Source: Entamoeba histolytica HM-1:IMSS (taxonomy: Eukaryota; Evosea; Mastigamoebida; Endamoebidae). Taken from it: DNA of 64,000 bases. The stretch is taken from contig NW_001914877.1 in assembly GCF_000208925.1 (NCBI RefSeq), positions 62,001-126,000 of the forward strand. Reading direction: 5' to 3'. Below the pieces are notes generated by a model. The model saw nothing but the letters and a program-made list of their open reading frames with translations. It was not told the origin of the DNA and did not search any database. The first letter of the stretch is position 1, and each line of letters begins with the position of its first letter. Made by a program: the position numbers and the translations under genes. This document shows, piece after piece, positions 18,974 through 29,596 of the stretch.

Positions 18974-20629
18974 ATGTCTAGTGCAGTTGAACCAAAACAA
19001 AAATCACTTGTAGGAGCTAAAGGAAAACTCTTATTAAAAGGATATAAACCAGGTATGAAAGTTTGTACCCGTTTCCCACCAGAACCATCAGGATATCTTC
19101 ATATTGGACATATGAAAGCTGCTATGTTAAATGAATATTATGCACATAGTAATGGAGGAGAATTAATTCTTAGATTTGATGATACTAATCCACTTAAAGA
19201 AAGTGCCGAATTTGTTGATAATATTATTAAAGACTTAGCTACAATTGGAATTGTTGCTGATAAAATTTCATATACATCAAATTATTTTGGACTTTTAATG
19301 GAATATGGAGATAAAATTATTCAAATGGGAAAAGCTTATATTGATGATATTGATCCAGAAGAAATGCATAAAGGAAGAATGGAAGGAATTGAATCACCAA
19401 ATAGAAATAATTCTCTTGAAAAGAATATGAAAATGTGGGAAGAAATGAAGAATGGAACTGAATATGGAAAGAAATGTGTTATGAGAGCTAAAATTGATAT
19501 GAAACATAAAAATAAAGCATTAAGAGATCCATCATTATGGAGATGTATTGATGCACCACATTATAGAACAGGAACACAATTTAAATGTTATCCATTATAT
19601 GATTTTGGAGTTTCTATTATTGATTCTATTGAAGGAGTTACACATGCACTTAGATCACAAGAGTATTCAGATAGAGCACCATTATATGATTGGGTTGTTG
19701 ATACATTTGGAATGAGAAAACCAATTATTGAAGTCTTCTCTAGAATGAACTTTTCATATGTACTTCTTTCTAAAAGAAATCTTAATACATTTGTTAAGAA
19801 AGGACTTGTTGATGGATGGTATGATCCAAGATTCCCAACTATTCAAGGACTTATTAGAAGAGGACTTACTCTTGAAGCTATGAAAGAGTTTTGTCTTGCA
19901 CAAGGATCATCTAAAAATATTAATTTGATGGAAATGGAAAAGATTTGGTCTGTTAATAAGAAAGTTATTGATCCAATTGTACCAAGATATAATGCAGTAT
20001 TAAAAGAAGGTGTTTGTACTGTTAATGTTACTGATGCAGTTGAAGAAGATAAAGAAGTTCTTCTTCATAAAAAGAATGAGTCTCTTGGAAAGAAAACAGT
20101 ACATTTCACTAAAGAAGTACTTCTTGATGGAGCAGATGCTAAAGAAATTGTAAATGGAGAAGAAGTTACTTTTATGGATTGGGGAAATGTTATTATTGAT
20201 AAAATTGAAGGTTCTAAAGCTGAAGCACATACTCATCTTGAAGGTGATTTCAAATTAACTAAAAAGAAACTTACATGGATTTCTTCAAAAGATCCAGTTA
20301 ATTTAGAATTAAGAGAATATGATTATCTTATTACTGTACCAAAAATTGAAGAAGGAATGGTACTTGATGATTATATTAATCCAAAATCAATTGAAATTTT
20401 TGAAGCACTTGGAGAATCTGCTATGAAAGGATTAAAAGAAGGAGATAAAATCCAAATTCAAAGAAAAGGATATTACAGATGTGATAAAGCCTTTGATGGT
20501 AATAAGATTGTTCTTATTAAGATTCCAGATGGAAGTGAAAAAGGTCCAAAAGTTAAAGCTGAAATTGAAGTAAAAGAGAAGAAGCAAAAGAAACAACCAA
20601 AAAAGGTTGAACAAAATGAGAAACACTAA
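18974..20629 (+). CDS. glutamyl-tRNA synthetase, cytosolic
   Basis: 551 residues. The class I signature HIGH is intact in RFPPEPSGYLHIGHMKAAML, and the KMSKS-like loop is VLLSKRNL. The downstream segment GELILRFDDTNPLKESAEF is of the eukaryotic GluRS/EPRS type; GlnRS would have a different HIGH context (PNGILHIGHAKAI). The anticodon-binding beta-barrels occupy about 330-510 and a K-rich tail ends the protein. It charges tRNA-Glu in the cytosol. No N-terminal GST-like domain or fused ProRS is present, so this is a compact form. Codon bias is strong (GGA, AGA), as expected for a highly expressed gene. Confidence 0.92.
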   Translation: MSSAVEPKQKSLVGAKGKLLLKGYKPGMKVCTRFPPEPSGYLHIGHMKAAMLNEYYAHSNGGELILRFDDTNPLKESAEFVDNIIKDLATIGIVADKISYTSNYFGLLMEYGDKIIQMGKAYIDDIDPEEMHKGRMEGIESPNRNNSLEKNMKMWEEMKNGTEYGKKCVMRAKIDMKHKNKALRDPSLWRCIDAPHYRTGTQFKCYPLYDFGVSIIDSIEGVTHALRSQEYSDRAPLYDWVVDTFGMRKPIIEVFSRMNFSYVLLSKRNLNTFVKKGLVDGWYDPRFPTIQGLIRRGLTLEAMKEFCLAQGSSKNINLMEMEKIWSVNKKVIDPIVPRYNAVLKEGVCTVNVTDAVEEDKEVLLHKKNESLGKKTVHFTKEVLLDGADAKEIVNGEEVTFMDWGNVIIDKIEGSKAEAHTHLEGDFKLTKKKLTWISSKDPVNLELREYDYLITVPKIEEGMVLDDYINPKSIEIFEALGESAMKGLKEGDKIQIQRKGYYRCDKAFDGNKIVLIKIPDGSEKGPKVKAEIEVKEKKQKKQPKKVEQNEKH

Positions 20630-21262
20630 AATTGAAGTGTTTGGGATTTATTTTATTAAGGTTTTAATATTTTAAAAATTTCTTTTAAAATAAAGAAAAG
20701 AAAGTTAAATTAAAATTAATAAAGAAAAGTCATAAAATTTAGTTATATTTAAAATAAACTTTCTTAAAATTTACTTTTTAATAATTAATTAATTATTTTA
20801 TTATAAAATAAATAATATGAAAATAATTCTTTTATTTTAATGATGATATTAAATCAATTAATAAAAGTTAAAATCAAAAATTAATATTTCATTTTGTTGA
20901 ATCTTTTAAAAAAGGAGGTTAAATTTTAGGAAAAATAAAAAAAAAATACCAAAATATTGAATGATTTTAATTAATTGCATAATGAAAAATAAAGTTCTTT
21001 AATTCATTTTCTTCTTCTTGTTAGTTAAGTTCAAAATGATGAATTGAATTTTAACAATTCTCTTATTAAAAAGTTTTATTAAAAGAGATAAATTGAATAA
21101 AAAGAGAATAATTAAACATGAAGTTTCATTTGAATTTAGTTTACTTCAGAGTTTATGTTTAGATAACAAAAGAGATTCATAACAAATGGTAATAATAACT
21201 ATAAAAAAGAATGAGATATTTAAAATCAATTTTATCTTAAATAATCAAAGTTTATTCCTTTA
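20630..21262. other. intergenic, A/T-rich, nothing seen
   Basis: Simple A/T-rich sequence with T- and A-runs. The last 100 bp before the Myb gene is presumably its promoter, with a TATTTAAAA-like stretch near 21217. No RNA or repeat recognised. Confidence 0.5.
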
Positions 21263-21816
21263 ATGGAATATCAGGGATTTTATAATTTACCTTCCCCTTT
21301 ATGTCCTGAGTTTAAAGAAATGGCTTTAGATATCTATATGAATCAAAAATATTTATTATATAATTTGAATCAAAATAATATTAACAGAGAAGAAAATGGC
21401 TCATCACAAGATATATTTAAATGTCAAAATGATCAATTTAATGAAAATAAAAATCAAATTAATTGTGATGAATCACCTCCTCAAAAAAGATATTGGACTG
21501 ATGTTGAATGTATTGCTTTTAAAAAAGCTATAAAATATTTTGGATATACAACAGCAAGAGGAATAAACACTTTTCTTATTTCTGCATTTGTTGGAACTCG
21601 TACACCTACTCAAGTTCGTTCTCATGCACAAAAATATTTTATGAAAGAAGTTTGTTATTAACAAACATTCTTAAAAAAAATTCCATGAAATACTAACTTT
21701 TATAGAAACCTTTTGATGTGGAACTTAAACTTTCAGAAAAAGATATTGAAAAACTTGAACTTATTCAAAAAAGAAATTACCTTCGAACCAATTGTTCTAG
21801 AATTGACATTAGTTAA
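21263..21816 (+). CDS. SHAQKYF-class Myb transcription factor, two exons
   Basis: Exon 1 is 21263-21649, the intron 21650-21705 (56 nt, GTTTGT, branch-like TACTAAC, TAG) and exon 2 21706-21816, giving 165 residues. A single Myb/SANT repeat lies at about 73-126: W in KRYWTDVECIAF, then a last helix with the signature PTQVRSHAQKYFMKE. The post-splice tail is helical and charged (LSEKDIEKLELIQKRNYLR). Single-repeat SHAQKYF Myb proteins bind DNA; in Entamoeba several act as stage- or stress-related regulators. Without splicing the protein would stop just after the repeat (KEVCY); the consensus intron makes the longer form more likely. Confidence 0.85.
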
Positions 21817-21943
21817 TTTCTACATATTGTTTATAATCATTTATTCTTCTTCTTTTTTGATTCTATTTATTTATTAAAAATAAATAAATAAGAAAAAACC
21901 AGTCATTTAGAATTTTGTTTTGAATCACAAAAATAACAATCAG

Positions 21944-22462
21944 TTACGCAACAGTATTACGAACTTTTGATGGTGTACATAAAATAGAATCTTTTCCTGT
22001 TGGTTCTTCAACGATTATAGAATTATTTTTTTCATCTAATTTAAGAATAGTATTTTCTTTTAATATACTACTGTCTGTTTTAATAATAATTGGTGCAACT
22101 GAAGTATTTTTTATAATATTTTGTAATAATAATTTAAGATTATCATTTATAAGATTGATTTCTTTTTGATAGTCAGTTGTTTCAGTTAATACAGCTTGAT
22201 GGGTTGTTCTATTTGAATTATCTTCTTTTAGTTTTAAAGATACATCACCATCATTTCTTTGATAAATTTCTAATTTTACTTCTCCAACTTTTTTCTCTGT
22301 TGGGGTGAAGAACTTAATTGGATGAAAAATTAATTGGTAAAGAGAAGAGAAAAATCCTCTTCTTGGTTGATAAGGTTCAACATCAAGACTACTATATTCA
22401 TAAAATCTTTTTCTAGCTTCAATTCCACTTGCTGTAGGATTAACGTTAATTTGGTTTTCCAT
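21944..22462 (-). CDS. hypothetical protein
   Basis: 172 residues, no signal peptide. An N-terminal segment with aromatic and basic residues (QPRRGFFSSLYQLIFHPIKFF) could be a membrane-associating amphipathic helix. The middle is strand-like (GEVKLEIYQRNDGDVSLKL), and a leucine-rich helix follows (INLINDNLKLLLQNIIKN). The C-terminus is Ser/Thr/Val-rich. I do not recognise a family. It diverges from the PARP gene at 22754. Confidence 0.65.
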   Translation of the reverse strand: MENQINVNPTASGIEARKRFYEYSSLDVEPYQPRRGFFSSLYQLIFHPIKFFTPTEKKVGEVKLEIYQRNDGDVSLKLKEDNSNRTTHQAVLTETTDYQKEINLINDNLKLLLQNIIKNTSVAPIIIKTDSSILKENTILKLDEKNNSIIVEEPTGKDSILCTPSKVRNTVA

Positions 22463-22753
22463 CTTGGTTATGATTTCTGAGATGATTATCTTTTCCTTTC
22501 TATTTGTGATTTTTTCTTTTCACTACCAATTCTTTATTAATGCCATTTTATTATTATTGGTTATTCTATAGTGTTTTTTTACTTATAATTGGTCAATTCT
22601 TCTAAGAAAATGCCATTTCTCAACTCTTTTATTTTTAGGGTTTACTAACCCTACATATTTTTTCTCTTTTCACTTTTTTATTTAGAAAAAAATGAAAATT
22701 GATTACATGATATTATCTACTTTTTGTGAAAAAGAAAGATACTATAAATTTGT

Positions 22754-23905
22754 ATGCCCCCTAAGAAAAGGCATAATCCCTCAAGTCAAACCTTAGATAA
22801 TGCAAGTCAAATGATCAATAGTAGTGATGCTATAAAAACAAAAGACCCATTACTAACACCTCCTTCTTCACCAAAACAAATTAAATTACCAGTTCCGTTA
22901 CAAGATGATCTTCCAATATGTAAATTTGGGAAGAGTTGTAAATTAACAAATCCTTTACATTTCAAAAGATATTATCATGGGAAAGATATTGTAATTGATG
23001 TTGATAATATGTCTTTGCAAGACTCAATCACGAATATCGCAACAATAATGAAACAAGAGTCACCACAAAATAAAATAACATTATTTGATGCATATAAAAC
23101 CTTATTAGTTTGTGCATTAGAAGAAAACAAAGTTAGTGGGGAAGAAAAACGGTTAATTCGTAAATATCAACATGCAATGAAAATAGATATTGATCAACAT
23201 GCAAGCATTTTAGGTCAATTAGGATGGACTGAAGAAGATTATATAGATGGATTTAGAACAGTAAAGGATTATGATGTTAGTAAAGAACTAGAGATGTCTC
23301 AAAAGAATGAAATTGGAATTGTTTGGATTAAAAATGGAAGTAAAGAGTTTGGAGATGAAGGTGAATCAGTATTTGCTAAGGTACACACTAAATTTTTCCA
23401 AACGATGTCTGGGGCACAAAGTAATTTTACTATTGTCCAAATTGGAATTATTGTTAATAAGGCTTTAAAAATGCAATATTTTGCTGAAAAAAGTATACTT
23501 TCAAAGCGTGGATTTGGAGAAGAAGAATGGGCTTTTCATGGTTCTTCTATTGATTCTATTCAAGGAATAATTAAAGAAGGATTTAAGTTACCAGATGATG
23601 TTGATGCTGTAAAATTAGATTCAGGGTATTTTGGACATGGAATATATTTAACATATTTCAGTGATTATGCATTATTTTATTCTAATAGCAGAAATTCTAA
23701 TCAAATGGTTTTATGTCAAATATTACCAGGTAATGTATTTAAATGTAAGAAAAGAATGGATGGAAAGAAGTGTCAAAAAGGATATGATTCTCATTTTTCC
23801 CCAAAAGGAAATGAGATTGTTATTTTTGATCCAAAACATATTTTACCTAAATACATCATTGAATTTAAAGTTAATGATGCAAAACAAAGACAACAAGAGT
23901 ACTAA
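22754..23905 (+). CDS. poly(ADP-ribose) polymerase with N-terminal PBZ zinc finger
   Basis: 383 residues. A PAR-binding zinc finger has ligands C56, C62, H69 and H75 (CKFGKSC...NPLHFKRYYHGKD), matching the PBZ pattern. A helical segment at about 105-160 (EENKVSGEEKRLIRKYQ) recalls TerB-like helical domains, tentatively. The PARP catalytic fold fills the C-terminal half with a plausible H-Y-E triad: H262 in FHGSS, Y298 in GHGIYLT, E354 in GNEIVIF. That triad suggests a polymer-forming enzyme. PBZ modules read poly(ADP-ribose), so this protein could bind and make PAR in DNA damage response or nuclear signalling. The N-terminus is basic and Pro/Ser-rich, with possible nuclear localisation (PPKKRH). 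Confidence 0.88.
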   Translation: MPPKKRHNPSSQTLDNASQMINSSDAIKTKDPLLTPPSSPKQIKLPVPLQDDLPICKFGKSCKLTNPLHFKRYYHGKDIVIDVDNMSLQDSITNIATIMKQESPQNKITLFDAYKTLLVCALEENKVSGEEKRLIRKYQHAMKIDIDQHASILGQLGWTEEDYIDGFRTVKDYDVSKELEMSQKNEIGIVWIKNGSKEFGDEGESVFAKVHTKFFQTMSGAQSNFTIVQIGIIVNKALKMQYFAEKSILSKRGFGEEEWAFHGSSIDSIQGIIKEGFKLPDDVDAVKLDSGYFGHGIYLTYFSDYALFYSNSRNSNQMVLCQILPGNVFKCKKRMDGKKCQKGYDSHFSPKGNEIVIFDPKHILPKYIIEFKVNDAKQRQQEY

Positions 23906-23943
23906 TTAAATTTATTATTAAAAGATATTTTAAAAAGATTAAA

Positions 23944-25433
23944 TTAATCTTTTTCTTCAATAATTTTGTATCTAAGATAAGGTGGACGTAAACCTAAAAC
24001 ATATTCTTTATGGTGGTCTTTTGTAAAGACAGCACATATTATTCCAATACAAGCCAGAATGAAGAAAATACAAATAACTAAAAAGTATCTAATGAAATAG
24101 TAAGTATTTTCTTGGAATGAATAAATCAAAGATAATAATACGGAAACAGAGTTCATAATTTTAATTAAAATTGTAACTACACCATAATGCATTGAAATAG
24201 TTTCATATGTACAATTCTCATAAATAAATCTTCTAATAGTTACATTCATTGAAGCATTTACAAATCCACAACAAACACATGCAACATAACTTAATGGTTC
24301 AGAAAATACTACAACCATTTGTAAAGTAGTTTCTATTATTGTTGCAGCAAGCATTATTAACATCATAAATCTTGGACCCCATTTATGTAATATTGGAGGA
24401 ACAATAAAGAAACAAATGAAATACATATAGAAGAATATATTTTCTTTAATTTCAAGGTTTAATTCTGAAGTATGGAAAATATCTGATTGAACAGTAGAGA
24501 AGAGAATTGAAACATATAACGGTCCATATTGAATTCCAACAATACAAACTAGTAATAAAAGGAAATTCTTTTCATGAAGCATATCACCAATAATTGTAAT
24601 AAATTCATTAAATATATAAAGAAAATTATATCTAAAGGATTTAATTGGTGGTTTTGTTGAATGTTCTTGTAAAAACAAATAAGGTATCAAACAAAGAATT
24701 CCAAATACACAAATTCCTGTAGTAATATAAATTGTTCCTGTTGGTTTAACAACTTCTGAAGATCCAAGTTTAGCAAGGGCTTGAGTGTTAGAATTAAAAT
24801 ATTGTAAATTAGGTAATATACGAGCAATATAAATATAAAGATTTCCTGTTATCATTGACATTAAAATTGATAAATGATCTGCAAATTGATGTAAATCTGT
24901 TGTTGAAATAAATGGAATTTGTGACCCATGCATTGCTATTGCTGCTTGTGGTAACCATGCTGTAAAGAATAATAAAATAGCAAATGCTGAATAATGATAA
25001 ATCCAACATGCTGCAATATTAAAAATTAAGAAAAATGCTGCAATAACGATAATTGTTTGTTTTTTCCATGCATACCGTACAGCAAAGCAAAGAATAACAA
25101 AATTTATAATTCCTCCAAGAATTGAGCACACAAGAATAACTGCTGAAAAAATTGCAAGTGCTGTAGTATAATTAACACCTTCTTCAATAAGTAATAATAA
25201 GAAAATAATATTAATACGATGCTATTGTATTTAATCATTCTTTTCAAATATTCTTTTTTAATAAAACTCTTATCATTTGATTTATTAATTTTATTAATAA
25301 AACAAACTGTAAATTCATTTGGCATTTCAACAGGAATTTGTCCAAAAGACCATAATATAACATTAAGAACTGAACGATGTTTCATATCTCCTTCATTCAA
25401 TCGTGCTTCATGTTCTTCCCAAGCAATATTCAT
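23944..25433 (-). CDS. polytopic membrane transporter, MFS-like, two exons
   Basis: Exon 1 is 25308-25433, the intron 25222-25307 (86 nt, GTTTGT...TAG) and exon 2 23944-25221, giving 467 residues. Exon 1 supplies a soluble N-terminus and the start of the first membrane helix; the splice reads PNEFT|HRINIIFLLLLIEEG. Ten to twelve hydrophobic helices follow, in two halves parted by a loop (LQEHSTKPPIKSFRYN). This fits a major-facilitator fold. Motifs for a particular substrate are not evident. An open frame entering exon 2 begins at a GTG (25131), which is internal and not a start. Confidence 0.7.
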
Positions 25434-26284
25434 TTTTTATTTATTATTTTTAGTTTCTATTTCTAAAAAAATTAACTTGAAATTCTAAATTAATAATTCT
25501 ATTATAACTTGTAATATAAAACATTATTATTCGTTATATCTTTTTTATTTTTTATTTTTAACTTTTTTAAATTAAATTTAACTGTCAGTAAATAACTTAA
25601 ATAAAAAACCATTTATGTCAATAACATTTGAAAAGACTTTAATTAAATAGAAGTTAGAAACGTTGAAGAAAATGATTCTTTCAATTTAAAATGATGAAAA
25701 AAAAAATAATTATAAGTAAGTCCTAATTGATTTCTTTCTTCTATTGAACTAAATTCTATGCAAATATTATCAACTTAAATTATTCTTCGTTTAAATTGTT
25801 ATATGATTTTAATTTTAATAATTATGAAAACAATTCATTTCTTTATTGTTGTTTTAACAAGAATATATCAATAAAACGCTGTTTATTTTTCTTTTTCAAT
25901 ATCAATACTCATTTATCAATCACTTTTTCATACCACCCATCTATTTGCAGTTTATAATAATTATTATTAAATATATTTCAAATTTATTACTTAATACTTC
26001 CATATTATTAAATATTAATAAGTAATACTTCAACATAATAACCAATATTATACCATATTAAATATTATTAAATAATACCACAATCATAATCATTATTTCA
26101 TAATAATCATTAATAATATATTAATAACAATTAATTAATATTGAATGAATAATATCTCACAACATACATCATCATAATCACTTATTAATTGATATTTCAT
26201 TATTTGATTTTGTATTAATGTTTGTGTTGTTTATGGTATTCATTATTCATTTCTCATTCATTTTCATTTAATAAAATAGAAGAA
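25434..26284. other. intergenic; dense ATTATTAAAT-type microrepeats
   Basis: Extremely A/T-rich; 25960-26160 is built of degenerate short units of ATTATTAAATA type. No gene or RNA seen. It forms the left flank of the SINE insertion. Confidence 0.6.
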
Positions 26285-26307
26285 TAAAAATAATAAAAGA
26301 AGATAAA
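26285..26307. repeat. left target-site duplication of SINE copy 1
   Basis: A 23-bp A-rich sequence, core AATAATAAAAGAAGATAAA, repeated exactly at 26933-26955 on the other side of the element. The exact inner edge is uncertain because the copy runs into the element's A-run. Confidence 0.85.
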
Positions 26308-26932
26308 AAAAAAAAAAAAAAAAAGAAATCAATTATGATTAACCTTATTTTTAGGTTTTTCATCATGTTGAGAAGTGAGCGAATCAGTTTCTTCAACACG
26401 CTTTATTTCTATTCAAATAAAGTTTTTGCAAGCATGCTCGACTTAAATGGTTCCTCAATTAAGTTGCTGCCTGACTTTTATTTTGATTTTAATGAGTAAT
26501 ATAATATTTCTCATTCTTTATATTGTTGTTTTAAGGAGAGTATATCCATAACTTACTGTTATAGCTCATCTCCTTTTACCTTCGACACCCCTTAAAGAAA
26601 TGCTATTCCTTGATAATGTCCTTATGTTTAATTTTTGTGCAACAATATCAATTATATATGCGTCTTCTTTAATAAATGATAATTCTTAATACATAATACC
26701 TCCTTAGTAAATAATAATCCTTATAATTAATAATGAATAACAATACACGTTAATGAATAATAATCTTTTATAATAATCACTTCTAATAAATATTAATAAT
26801 AATAAACAGTTAGTGTTGAATAGATATTATCTCACCAAAGGCACGTCATGACCAGACGATAACTGGGAGATTCGAAGCATGGGATTATTTTAGGGTTTCA
26901 TGTGGTGTCTCTGACGTGCCATCTTCGAATCT
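26308..26932 (-). mobile_element. SINE (non-LTR retroelement), full copy 1
   Basis: About 625 bp on the minus strand, starting AGATTCGAAGATGG (at 26932) and ending in a homopolymer (T on its own strand, A-run 26305-26324 here). By eye it matches the inverted copy at 36446-37078 throughout. Flanking 23-bp direct repeats and the homopolymer tail indicate target-primed reverse transcription. It has no ORF, so it must be moved by a LINE-encoded enzyme. Size and structure fit the EhSINE/EdSINE families of Entamoeba; which subfamily I cannot say. Polarity is inferred from the tail. Confidence 0.85.
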
Positions 26933-26955
26933 TAAAAATAATAAAAGAAGATAAA
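26933..26955. repeat. right target-site duplication of SINE copy 1
   Basis: Exact second copy of the 23-bp sequence at 26285-26307. Confidence 0.85.
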
Positions 26956-27494
26956 TAAAATAAGAATAAAATAAGATAAAATCAATGATATTGTTATTAT
27001 ATTATTATGTTATTTTAGTTTTGATTTTATATTTATTATTTTATTTTTATCTTTTATAATCATCATTCATTTCTTCTTTTTGTCATTTCCTCTTTGATTA
27101 ACATCAACAAATTTCATTATATTTCATTTATTCTTGTTGTTATTTCATTTATTTCTTCTTTTATCATTTGTCATTTCTTGTTTATTCATGTTTGTTGTAT
27201 ATTTTATTATTATTATTTATTTCATGTTGTGTTATTCTTAATTATATTTCTTATTATGTTTTGTTTAGTATTATTTAAATAGAAAATAACAATAAGAATG
27301 AATAATAAATAATAACATAAATATGTTGATGTATTTTATCATTTCTTTATTTGTTTATTATTCTTATTTCTATTATTTTATTCATTTGATTCATAATGAA
27401 TTAATTCAATGAAATAATACAAATAAATTGTTTATTTATTTTATTTCTTTCTCTTTTATTCTTATTTCTTTTCTTATTTATTAAAAAACACATT
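26956..27494. other. intergenic, T-rich, nothing seen
   Basis: T-rich stretches (TTTATT and TTCATT repeats). The 62-codon ORF at 27094 translates to low-complexity I/F/L/Y and is rejected. Confidence 0.5.
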
Positions 27495-28139
27495 CATTGG
27501 GTGTGAATGTTTCAAATGAAATAAAATAAATCAACATTGAATTATGTCAATTTTTAATTTACCATTTCATTCATTGGAAGATGAACAAAATGTTCAAATT
27601 CTTCATTGTTTTGTTTTTATTCTTTTTTAGTTCATTTTCAATTATTCAAGATTGAATCATTTCAATTACTATGATTCGTTTTGGTGTGAAACATTCTTTT
27701 CCACAAAGTGCATTTTCAATTTCATTATATTCAAAAGACTGTTGCTCACAATATGATTTTGTTTTCTTATTTTCTTTATAAACACAAATATCATCTCCAT
27801 TAGACCCAAATTCAAACAAGCATGTGCTTGTTTGATTCCACAGTTTAAATGTACAATCTGGTTCTTTAATATCAAATTTCTTCATTCCTTCCATTCTTCC
27901 ATTTGATTCTAATGAAAATACAAATGATTTTGAATCATTTATATAATCACCATCTTCATCAATTTTAGAATTAACATATCCTCCAAATTTATTTCCATCT
28001 TCATCTTCAATCATAATTATTATATGTTCTTTATGCATTATTCTTTCTCCAAATACTGATGTATCAACATTCCAATCATCTTTATCTGAATCAAATAGTA
28101 CATTTCCTATTTTTCTATTTGTCCATTCTTCTAGTTGTT
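27495..28139. repeat. segmental duplicate A (partner 41469-42113)
   Basis: 645 bp that match 41469-42113 at a constant offset of 13974 with no difference seen by eye. It covers the TLDc-domain coding part and about 150 bp beyond the stop codon. Both copies have the same orientation. Identity stops sharply at both edges. Confidence 0.9.
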
Positions 28140-28158
28140 TAATAAACACAATATCCAT
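27646..28158 (-). CDS. TLDc-domain protein, short duplicate lacking the coiled coil
   Basis: 170 residues. After an eight-residue start (MDIVFIKQ) the protein is identical to the last 162 residues of the 339-residue gene at 41620-42639. It has the TLDc-like fold: RKIGNVLFDSDKDDW, then FGGYVNSKI, DSKSFVFSLES and KRIIVIEMIQ strands. The parent's coiled coil (about 169 residues) is missing. The start codon, first codons and upstream 100 bp are still homologous to the parent's, so an in-frame internal deletion (or recombination at a CAA microhomology) made this form. TLDc domains occur in oxidative-stress and V-ATPase-regulating proteins elsewhere; in Entamoeba they form a large coiled-coil/TLDc family of unclear role. 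It may be expressed or may be a decaying copy. Confidence 0.75.
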   Translation of the reverse strand: MDIVFIKQLEEWTNRKIGNVLFDSDKDDWNVDTSVFGERIMHKEHIIIMIEDEDGNKFGGYVNSKIDEDGDYINDSKSFVFSLESNGRMEGMKKFDIKEPDCTFKLWNQTSTCLFEFGSNGDDICVYKENKKTKSYCEQQSFEYNEIENALCGKECFTPKRIIVIEMIQS

Positions 28159-28291
28159 TTTAATTTAATTTGATGTTTATAAGTTCAAAATATGAATGTT
28201 TAAATAATTAATACATGTTATGAATACATCAAGTTAATTATTATTTTTATTATTTTAACAAATGGCGTTTATTTGTTATTTATTTGTTTAT

Positions 28292-28390
28292 AGATGGAAG
28301 GTGGTACGTCTGAAACACCACACACAAACACCAGTACAATTAAAACTTCGACTCTCACAGTTATTATCTGGTTATGACAGTGTCTTTAAA
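28292..28390 (+). mobile_element. decayed SINE head fragment
   Basis: AGATGGAAGGTGGTACGTCT, then ACACCACACA, CTTCGACTCT, CACAGTTATTATCTGGTTATGAC align in order with the first 95 bp of the intact SINEs (AGATTCGAAGATGGCACGTC, ACACCACATG, CTTCGAATCT, CCCAGTTATCGTCTGGTCATGAC). Roughly three quarters of bases agree by eye. The rest of the element is absent or too diverged to see. No target duplication found. It is an old, truncated copy. Confidence 0.65.
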
Positions 28391-29088
28391 GTAGAAATGT
28401 ATGAGGTAATGCTTCAAATAGCGTAACAATTTATTATAGTGGAATATTACTTATTGTACTTTAAGAATTAGTATTTATTAATAAAAAAATTATAAATATA
28501 TATGGAAATACTATTCAATGAAAATGATCTACTAAAGTGTGGATAAGACTAAAAGGAAATTAGTCATAATATAGTGGTAATGAAATATTTTCTTCTCTCA
28601 TTCGTAAAATAAAAAAAAATAAGAAAAATGAAATTCCTTAAAATTAAGACAGAAAATAAACAAAAGGTTAAAAAGAAGAAATAAGCAGAAGAAGGATGAG
28701 AAGACATTAATAAGAAAAAATAAAGCAAAGAAGTGATTTTTTCATTTTGCAAGAAAAACCTAAATGATAAATTAAACAAAAAGATTACTCTTTTTTAAAC
28801 AGCTCAGGGATTAATCTCGGCTAAACTAGGAAGAATATATGAAAAATCTATTAACACTTAACTAACTAATTTTTATTAATTCCTTTTTATTGAGATTTTG
28901 TTTAGAGTTGTTGATTATTTACCAGAAAAATATTAATAAATCTAAAAATATGAAAAGACAAATTTAAAAAAATCATAAAAAGGGGGAAAAAATAGAAAAA
29001 TCTACTAGTTTTCAAACAAAAAAGTCTTATAAAATTCTTTTCGTCTTAAAAAACTAAAAATGATAAAAAAACTCTCACCCATCCTGTC
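28391..29088. other. intergenic, nothing seen
   Basis: A/T-rich. A 71-codon minus-strand ORF (28564-28779) gives only F/L/S-rich low complexity and is rejected. The segment just before 29089 holds A-rich promoter-like sequence. Confidence 0.5.
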
Positions 29089-29544
29089 ATGTTACCAAAA
29101 GTATTTGAAAAGGGATCTCGACTCTTAAAAGTTGACACCGAAACACCTATAACCAGTGATTATAAGCAATTAAGTGAGTCTCATCGTAAAAGTGTTATTT
29201 CAATATTATCTGAAATGAAAAACTTAGTTGGAAAATTAAAAGAGTCAATTAATTGTATTCAGTTGATCAATAATGAACTAGCCACAATGTATTCTTCAGG
29301 AAGTTCTATTATTCAAGTTGAAGTAAAGTCATTTATTGATTCAACAGAAGGATTATCAATGAAGTCATTACCAATGCTTGAAAATGAAATTGAGTGTTGT
29401 GAGACATATTACAAAGATTTATCTAAGAAGTTTTCTCATTATAGGAGTAATAATTATCAAGATTATTATGAACAAAGATTTGATGTTATAGATCCATGTA
29501 TTCTTCTCGTTTGTATTTTGTTTTTGATTATTATATTTTTATAA
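29089..29544 (+). CDS. helical (BAR-like) protein, probably spliced; possible first exon of the RGS gene
   Basis: Open frame of 151 codons. Residues 20-125 are long amphipathic helices (HRKSVISILSEMKNLVGKLK, ENEIECCETYYKDLSKKF) of BAR-like or other coiled-coil type. The final 15 residues (VCILFLIIIFL) are encoded by DNA that starts with a consensus donor GTTTGT at 29509, so the hydrophobic tail is probably translated intron. With acceptor TAG at 29555 (47-nt intron) the protein ends at TGA 29598-29600, overlapping the next ATG. With an AAG acceptor at 29593 it fuses in frame to the RGS protein (723 residues). If unspliced it would be a tail-anchored protein. Function unknown. Confidence 0.6.
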   Translation: MLPKVFEKGSRLLKVDTETPITSDYKQLSESHRKSVISILSEMKNLVGKLKESINCIQLINNELATMYSSGSSIIQVEVKSFIDSTEGLSMKSLPMLENEIECCETYYKDLSKKFSHYRSNNYQDYYEQRFDVIDPCILLVCILFLIIIFL

Positions 29545-29596
29545 TACTTTTATAGTATTTTTATAATAATACACAGAAACTTATTTTTAAAAGTAT

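Noticed and set aside
27094..27282. 62-codon I/F/Y-rich ORF
   Set aside because: T-rich noncoding DNA translates to this composition.
28564..28779. 71-codon minus ORF
   Set aside because: F/L/S low complexity from A-rich antisense; no conserved feature.
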